Positions 24,748-29,146 of a stretch of 29,146 nt of DNA are shown here, piece after piece. The DNA is taken from positions 42,767 through 71,912 of the forward strand of contig DBOG01000016.1 in assembly GCA_002299915.1 (NCBI GenBank), read 5' to 3'. This stretch comes from Proteobacteria bacterium UBA652. Its GTDB lineage: Bacteria > Pseudomonadota > Gammaproteobacteria > Nitrosococcales > Methylophagaceae. The translations under genes and the position numbers were made by a program. The notes under the pieces were generated by a model. The model was not told the DNA's origin and did not search any database. It worked only from the letters and a program-made list of their open reading frames with translations. Numbering within the stretch: the stretch's first letter is position 1; every line of letters begins with the position of its first letter.

Positions 24748-25327
24748 CTTTTTGTCCTTGTGAATGTAGTGTGTTCATGGCTTTTTGCAACTCTTCATTA
24801 ATGATTTCAGGGAAAACCCGAAGAGATTGATCAATACCTGCCAAGATTGCCTCCCGATCAGCTTGCGAAGGCTTGCTCAAAACATAGTCCGACACTTGCC
24901 GGCTATTGCCTGGATGATCAATCCCGATCCGACAGCGTAAAAAATTTTTATGCCCCAGCTGCGAAATAATATCCCGCAAACCATTATGACCACCATGACC
25001 ACCACCCCGTTTTAAACGGATGGTTTCAACAGGCAAGTCCAATTCATCATGAATCACTAAAATATTGTCTTCGGAAATTTTATAGAAGTTTGCTAATGCC
25101 GCAACAGCTTGGCCGCTGCGATTCATAAACACGGAAGGTTTCAGTAAATAAAGCTTATCCGTGCCCTGCTGGCCAGTGGCCAGTTGGCCGTGAAAACGGG
25201 TAACATTTGCAAATGTTACCCCAAGATCACGCGCCAACTGATCAAGCCACCAAAACCCGACATTATGCCGGGTGTGTTCATACTGTGCGCCTGGATTACC
25301 TAATCCAGCAATTAGCCAACTTGCCAT
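24737..25327 (-). CDS. pth: Peptidyl-tRNA hydrolase
   Basis: 196 residues (E. coli 194). Catalytic and binding residues are all present: Asn11 in GLGNPG, His21 in TRHNVGF, Asn69 in FMNRSG and Asp94 in IHDELDLP; KRGGGHGGHNGL is the conserved tRNA-binding loop. The enzyme frees peptides from tRNAs dropped by the ribosome. It lies 32 bp after rplY and overlaps ychF by 11 bp, in the standard rplY-pth-ychF order. Confidence 0.97.
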   Translation of the reverse strand: MASWLIAGLGNPGAQYEHTRHNVGFWWLDQLARDLGVTFANVTRFHGQLATGQQGTDKLYLLKPSVFMNRSGQAVAALANFYKISEDNILVIHDELDLPVETIRLKRGGGHGGHNGLRDIISQLGHKNFLRCRIGIDHPGNSRQVSDYVLSKPSQADREAILAGIDQSLRVFPEIINEELQKAMNTLHSQGQKDGI

Positions 25328-25359
25328 AATAGGCTCACTTACATCATCAAAAGACTATT

Positions 25360-26082
25360 TTAGTCTTCCGATGCTTCCTCTGTAGAATCTGCAGAATCAT
25401 CACCATCAGCTGCTTCACCTTCTTCACCCTCAACTGCTTCAACTTCTTCTTCCTCTTCAACGACAACAACCGGAAGATGTAAGCTCAATACTGCTTGGTC
25501 AAATGAGTAGCGTGCACCTTCTTCTAGTTCTTCGCCATGATCACCATGTGTTAATGCGACGATTTCAACCCCTTCAGGCATTTTAAGATCGGTAAAGTGA
25601 ACACTATCACCCAAGACCATTTCTGAGGCATCAACTTCAATATATTCTGGCAAATCACCTGGCAAACAAATGATTTCAATATCATTGCTCAAATGCGAGA
25701 ACACGCCGCCTTCTAGTTTCACACCTGGCGCATCCTCTTCACCCATAAAGTGAAGCTGGATAGTAATTGTGAGTTTTTCATTCTCATTGATCCGTAAGAA
25801 ATCCGCATGCATAATTCTCACATCACTGGTTGGGTGACGTTGTAAATCTTTTAAGATCACTTTACTTTTTTTGCCATCAACCACCACTGTTAAGATATGT
25901 GCATAAAATGACTCTTCCGCTAAATGGCGGATGAATTTATTGTGATCCAATTCAATTGATGTTGGCGCATCGCCACCACCATACATAATCGCTGGTACTT
26001 TGCCCGCATGACGTAGTCGGCGGCTCGCACCCTTTCCACTATCAGTACGCAGATCAGCTGCTACTTCATAAATATTTTTCAT
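25360..26082 (-). CDS. rplY: 50S ribosomal protein L25, CTC (general stress) long form
   Basis: 240 residues from the ATG at 26082 (MKNIYEVAADLRTDSGKGASRRLR), with GGAG eight bases upstream. The open frame continues 30 codons further upstream, but that part resembles no L25. The N-terminal 5S rRNA-binding L25 domain (about 1-95) is followed by the TL5/CTC C-terminal beta domain (about 100-205) with GVKLEGGVFSHLSNDIEIIC. A very acidic tail (about 208-240) is made of Glu, Asp, Ala and Ser. Enterobacterial L25 lacks the second domain. Located between prs and pth. Confidence 0.96.
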   Translation of the reverse strand: MKNIYEVAADLRTDSGKGASRRLRHAGKVPAIMYGGGDAPTSIELDHNKFIRHLAEESFYAHILTVVVDGKKSKVILKDLQRHPTSDVRIMHADFLRINENEKLTITIQLHFMGEEDAPGVKLEGGVFSHLSNDIEIICLPGDLPEYIEVDASEMVLGDSVHFTDLKMPEGVEIVALTHGDHGEELEEGARYSFDQAVLSLHLPVVVVEEEEEVEAVEGEEGEAADGDDSADSTEEASED

Positions 26083-26201
26083 GGTTACTTCTCCAAAATC
26101 GAGTACTACTTTAACAGCACACCCGTGATAATTGTCTCCCCCGCGACCAGGTTTCGACCCAATTTGCCGCAAAATAAAGCTGCGGCGAACCCAATATTAT
26201 A
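26083..26201 (-). promoter_or_regulatory. rplY promoter and structured leader
   Basis: A perfect -10 box TATAAT (26201-26196) without a good -35 box would start transcription near 26189. At that 5' end lies a 9-bp stem with one G-T pair (26189-26181 with 26171-26163, TTCGCCGCA against TGCGGCAAA). A second small hairpin, TACT with AGTA (26105-26086), holds the GGAG ribosome-binding site in its loop. L25 represses its own mRNA through a leader structure in enterobacteria; whether this leader does the same is inference. The first stem has no following T-run, so it is unlikely to be a prs terminator. Confidence 0.4.
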
Positions 26202-26236
26202 TAGTATTTTCCTGCTTCGGGATGATTTAGAAACAT

Positions 26237-27223
26237 TTAGTCCATATAAAGTGAACTAACCGATTCCTCAGTACTTATTCGGTGCATCGCTTCTGCCAGC
26301 ATTTCAGCCACGCTCAATACTCGGATTTTATCGCATAATTGTGCTTTTTCTTGCAATGGAATCGTATCTGTTATCACCAGCTCATCCAACACCGATCCAT
26401 TCAGATTATCAATCGCTGCACCTGATAAAACTCCATGTGTACAATAAGCAACAACCTGTGCTGCACCCGCTTCTTTCAAGGCAGCGGCGGCGGCACACAA
26501 AGTACCCGCAGTGTCCACCATATCATCGATTAACACGCATACCCGGCCTTTAACATCACCAATGATATTCATTACTTTAGCTTCATTCGCCTGCGGCCGT
26601 CGTTTATCGATAATCGCCAAATCGACATCCAAATGCTTGGCGACAGCACGTGCTCGCACCACACCCCCAATATCAGGCGAGACAACCATTAAATCATCAT
26701 ATTTATGCCGCCAAATATCGCCCAATAAAACAGGCGACGCATAAATATTATCCACTGGGCAATCGAAGAAACCTTGAATTTGATCGGCATGCAGATCCAG
26801 TGTTAATACCCGATCCGCACCTGCTCCGGTCAACATGTTTGCAACCACTTTCGCGGTAATCGCAACCCGTGCTGAGCGCGGTCGGCGATCTTGCCGCGCA
26901 TAACCGAAATAAGGTATCACATGGGTAATACGATAGGCTGACGCTCGACGGATAGCATCGGTCATCACCATCAATTCCATCAGACTATGATTGGTAGGCA
27001 TGCATGTGGGCTGCACAATAAAGACATCTTGCCCGCGCACATTATCGAGGATCTCGACCATGATTTCACCATCGCTGAAAGTTTCAACGGTAGCTCTACC
27101 TAAGCGTGTTTTAAGGGATTTTGCGATGTTTTTTGCGAGCTGTGGGTTTGCATTGCCGCTAAACACCATCATGCGATCATCATTCGCATTGTCTTCTATT
27201 TTAAGAGGGCGTTTTCTTTTCAC
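26237..27223 (-). CDS. prs: Ribose-phosphate pyrophosphokinase (PRPP synthase)
   Basis: Makes PRPP from ribose-5-phosphate and ATP for nucleotide, His and Trp synthesis. As drawn from the GTG at 27223 it has 328 residues, with a 17-residue N-terminal extension not matched in E. coli Prs (315). The family sequence begins at residues 18-19 (MMVFSGNANPQLA), so an ATG at 27172 or 27169 is a real alternative; it lacks a Shine-Dalgarno sequence, whereas the GTG has GAGAG nine bases upstream. Motifs: PYFGYARQDRRPR (ATP flexible loop), LDLHADQIQGFFDCPVDN, and the PRPP loop VLIDDMVDTAGTLC. The GTG lies 39 bases after tRNA-Gln on the same strand. Confidence 0.95.
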   Translation of the reverse strand: MKRKRPLKIEDNANDDRMMVFSGNANPQLAKNIAKSLKTRLGRATVETFSDGEIMVEILDNVRGQDVFIVQPTCMPTNHSLMELMVMTDAIRRASAYRITHVIPYFGYARQDRRPRSARVAITAKVVANMLTGAGADRVLTLDLHADQIQGFFDCPVDNIYASPVLLGDIWRHKYDDLMVVSPDIGGVVRARAVAKHLDVDLAIIDKRRPQANEAKVMNIIGDVKGRVCVLIDDMVDTAGTLCAAAAALKEAGAAQVVAYCTHGVLSGAAIDNLNGSVLDELVITDTIPLQEKAQLCDKIRVLSVAEMLAEAMHRISTEESVSSLYMD

Positions 27224-27262
27224 GGTGGCAGACTCTCAATCGGGCTATAGCAAAAGAAAAAA

Positions 27263-27337
27263 TGGCTGGGGTACCAGGATTCGAACCTGGGAATGCAAGG
27301 ATCAAAACCTTGTGCCTTACCGCTTGGCGATACCCCA
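27263..27337 (-). tRNA. tRNA-Gln (anticodon UUG)
   Basis: 75 nt including encoded CCA. The acceptor arms TGGGGTA and TACCCCA pair perfectly (discriminator G). The anticodon stem AAGG/CCTT encloses the loop with TTG. The T arm is CCCAGG-TTCGAAT-CCTGG and the D arm contains AGCGGTAAGGC. The gene ends in CCA followed directly by TTTTTTCTTTT. It lies 29 bp after ispE and 39 bp before the prs GTG, the conserved ispE-tRNA-prs linkage, so it may be cut out of a longer transcript. Confidence 0.96.
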
Positions 27338-27366
27338 ACAAAAATCGTATTTTACATTATGCCGCG

Positions 27367-28248
27367 TCATTCTGCAGACTTATTTTTGTCACAATCCAAA
27401 CTCAAATATAAGTCTGATCGATTGCAACCTTTGGCGACAAAACCTTGCCAGCCTGATGGCTTTGCTGCAAACACCTGTTCTGCCTTCACTTGATCTTCAA
27501 ATCCCGCAAAAACACAAGCGCCTGTGCCCGTCATTCTCGCTTCACCAAACTGTGCCAACCAAGTCAGCGCTTCATCAACTGCTGGGTAATGCTTCCGTAC
27601 GATTGCCTCAAAAACATTACCACCCTCCCCTGACAGAAAGCGCGACATTGTGATACGCGGACAATCCCGTGTCAAATCTGCATCTGCAAAAACATCAGTT
27701 GTGGAGACAGCGGAGGGAGGCGAGATAACGACATACCACCGTTCTGGCGGGTTTATTAGCGATAATTTTTCACCAATCCCTTCCGCCCATGCTGCATGTC
27801 CATATACAAAAACAGGAACATCTGCGCCCAAAGCCAGCCCTAATTCAGCCAATTCATCACGGCTTAGGCCTGCTTGCCACAGGTGATTTAGCGCCACCAA
27901 AGTAGTCGCTGCATTTGAGCTGCCACCACCTAAACCGCCACCCATCGGTAGTTTTTTAGCCAGTGAAATTTGTGCGCCTTGTTTTATCTTAGCTTGTTGT
28001 TGCAATAATTTGGCGGCCTTCACCACTAAATTATCATTATTTTGAACCCCTTCAACGGGGGTCAGCAATTGGATGTCTGGCTTATCTGTTATTTCAAACT
28101 GTAAACTATCACCTATTGATAAAAATTGAAATACGGTTTGTAGTTCATGGTAGCCGTCAGCGCGGCGCCCTGTAATATGTAAAAACAAATTGAGTTTGGC
28201 AGGCGCTGGCCAGCATTTTATTCGGGAGTTTAAGATCCGATTTGCCAC
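27367..28248 (-). CDS. ispE: 4-diphosphocytidyl-2-C-methyl-D-erythritol kinase
   Basis: 293 residues (E. coli 283). The GHMP kinase of the MEP isoprenoid pathway. WPAPAKLNLFLHITGRRADGYH (13-34) carries the substrate-binding Lys and the His of the family, PMGGGLGGGSSNA (101-113) is the ATP loop, and Asp143 in GADVPVFVYG is the catalytic acid. The start is GTG, the only start codon ahead of the conserved N-terminus. It overlaps the end of lolB by 19 bp, with no clear ribosome-binding site, so translation is probably coupled. Confidence 0.96.
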   Translation of the reverse strand: MANRILNSRIKCWPAPAKLNLFLHITGRRADGYHELQTVFQFLSIGDSLQFEITDKPDIQLLTPVEGVQNNDNLVVKAAKLLQQQAKIKQGAQISLAKKLPMGGGLGGGSSNAATTLVALNHLWQAGLSRDELAELGLALGADVPVFVYGHAAWAEGIGEKLSLINPPERWYVVISPPSAVSTTDVFADADLTRDCPRITMSRFLSGEGGNVFEAIVRKHYPAVDEALTWLAQFGEARMTGTGACVFAGFEDQVKAEQVFAAKPSGWQGFVAKGCNRSDLYLSLDCDKNKSAE

Positions 28249-28832
28249 TTATCTATCACCATTTTCAAATGCAACTCGGTATTTTCAATAACGATTTTTC
28301 GTGGTAAGTACAGGCCTTTTACTTTTGTATATTCTGGGAACTTTATATGCCACTCACCCTGAATCATTGAAGAGATCTGCGCAGCCTCATTCAATTCTTT
28401 TTCCGTTAACGGTAGTGTTGCCGCTGGCAAACCCTGCACCCAATATCGCAACGCACTAATCGGCAATTGCCAGCCTGTAGTTTCTTGCAGTAAGCCTTCG
28501 GGTGCCGCTGCTTGCCATTGTTGGCCATCTGCAAGCGTTAATACCACCTGCTGTTCATCGCCTTTCAACATCAGGCCACCCATTGAAAACGGCCCCAATA
28601 TTTGTAATTCATAATCCGCTGCGGCTTGCTGCCAACGTAGACCCGCTTGCCAAGATTCTTTATCTTGTCGAATAGATGCTCTTGCCTTAAATTGCCAGTC
28701 TGTTAATGCCAGCAACTCAATTTGGCGCTGCTGCCAACGCGATTCTAGATCATCTGTGCTGATTGGGGTAGTCGCACATGCGGCCAACACTAACATTATG
28801 CTGACAATGGCTGCCTGGCAAATAAATCGCAT
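28230..28832 (-). CDS. lolB: Outer-membrane lipoprotein receptor LolB
   Basis: 200 residues (E. coli 207). The lipobox is LAAC (Cys19). The core includes WQFKARASIRQDKESWQAG, the hydrophobic-pocket strands YELQILGPFSMGGLML and the family signature WQLPISALRYWVQGLPA. LolB accepts lipoproteins from the periplasmic carrier LolA and inserts them in the outer membrane. Its ATG shares one base with the stop of the TPR gene (TAATG), and its end overlaps ispE. Confidence 0.95.
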   Translation of the reverse strand: MRFICQAAIVSIMLVLAACATTPISTDDLESRWQQRQIELLALTDWQFKARASIRQDKESWQAGLRWQQAAADYELQILGPFSMGGLMLKGDEQQVVLTLADGQQWQAAAPEGLLQETTGWQLPISALRYWVQGLPAATLPLTEKELNEAAQISSMIQGEWHIKFPEYTKVKGLYLPRKIVIENTELHLKMVIDKWQIGS

Positions 28833-29146
28833 TAATGCTGCAGCCGCTGCAATGTTTCTTTGAGCAAGCTATTCTCAGGGTCTTTCTCACGCGCTTGTTG
28901 CCACACTTTTTTAGCCGCTTCTTTATCCCCTTTCACCCATAATACTTCGCCCAAATGGGCCAACATCTCTGCATCTGGCTTTAAATCCACAGCGCGTTGT
29001 AAATACAGCACGGCTTCTGTTAAATTGCCTAAACGATAGTGCACCCAGCCCATACTATCCAAAAAGAAAGGATCCTCTGGTCGCACCGCAAGTGCCCGAG
29101 AAATTAACCCTTTCGCCTCTTCATAACGCTCTGTTTTGTCCGCTAA
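28832..29146 (-). CDS. TPR-repeat protein, C-terminal part (cut by window edge)
   Basis: The frame is open to the right edge (104 codons visible), so this is the end of a longer protein. GTG at 29086 is an internal valine, not a start. At least two tetratricopeptide units are visible: EEAKGLISRALAVRPEDPFF, then LDSMGWVHYRLGNLTEAVLY and LGEVLWVKGDKEAAKKVWQQ. The run LDSMGWVHYRLG is typical of the large TPR protein encoded before lolB in many gammaproteobacteria. Function in that family is not established. Confidence 0.88.
   Translation of the reverse strand, partial: LADKTERYEEAKGLISRALAVRPEDPFFLDSMGWVHYRLGNLTEAVLYLQRAVDLKPDAEMLAHLGEVLWVKGDKEAAKKVWQQAREKDPENSLLKETLQRLQH

Noticed and set aside
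26083..26172. 30-residue N-terminal extension of L25
   Set aside because: The ATG at 26082 has a good ribosome-binding site and gives the canonical L25 start; the upstream part is the mRNA leader.
26991..27653. 220-residue plus-strand frame
   Set aside because: It runs antisense through the start of prs, tRNA-Gln and the end of ispE, three firm features; no family resemblance or ribosome-binding site.

Overview
The window looks like chromosome of a gammaproteobacterium with a GC content that reads as moderate (mid-40s by eye). The evidence is gene order: mrcA divergent from pilMNOPQ; miaB-ybeZ-ybeY-corC-lnt; and lolB-ispE-tRNA-Gln-prs-rplY-pth-ychF. These are conserved gammaproteobacterial blocks. 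The non-enterobacterial pil/mrcA layout and long CTC-type L25 point away from Enterobacterales. I cannot name a genus. Almost every gene is a housekeeping gene. There is no rRNA, CRISPR array, insertion sequence or prophage.

Left part (1-9600). The type IV pilus assembly operon pilM-N-O-P-Q runs leftward, and only the last few residues of PilQ are cut by the edge. It is divergent from mrcA (PBP1A). Then, leftward, come an M48 lipoprotein metalloprotease and rpmE (zinc-type L31), each with a recognisable promoter.

Middle (9600-16900). Seven genes on the minus strand, miaB-ybeZ-ybeY-corC-lnt-trkH-methyltransferase, are joined by overlaps of 1 or 4 nt or by zero-gap junctions. They form one tightly packed operon that extends the usual miaB-lnt cluster with a potassium transporter subunit and a small methyltransferase. 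Upstream lie a DUF2339 giant membrane protein and an Slp-family lipoprotein.

Accessory-looking stretch (20360-23655). A 95-bp nested-palindrome repeat lies in the radC leader. Then come radC and a self-inhibited class II Fic AMP-transferase with a C-terminal winged helix. Three related TATAC palindromes, centred 40 and 41 bp apart, lie between radC and fic; the last covers the putative fic promoter. This is the most interesting regulatory structure in the window. The outer-membrane phospholipase pldA faces fic and overlaps it tail to tail.

Right part (23656-29146). Leftward, reading from the right edge: the C-terminal end of a TPR protein, lolB, ispE, tRNA-Gln(UUG), prs, rplY, pth and ychF. 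lolB and lnt are both lipoprotein-biogenesis genes; prs, rplY, pth and the tRNA serve nucleotide supply and translation.

No gene-free stretch exceeds 300 bases; the longest is the 251-bp divergent region between pilM and mrcA. Several starts were moved from the longest possible ORF on the basis of ribosome-binding sites or neighbour overlap: pilO, methyltransferase, DUF2339, radC and rplY.
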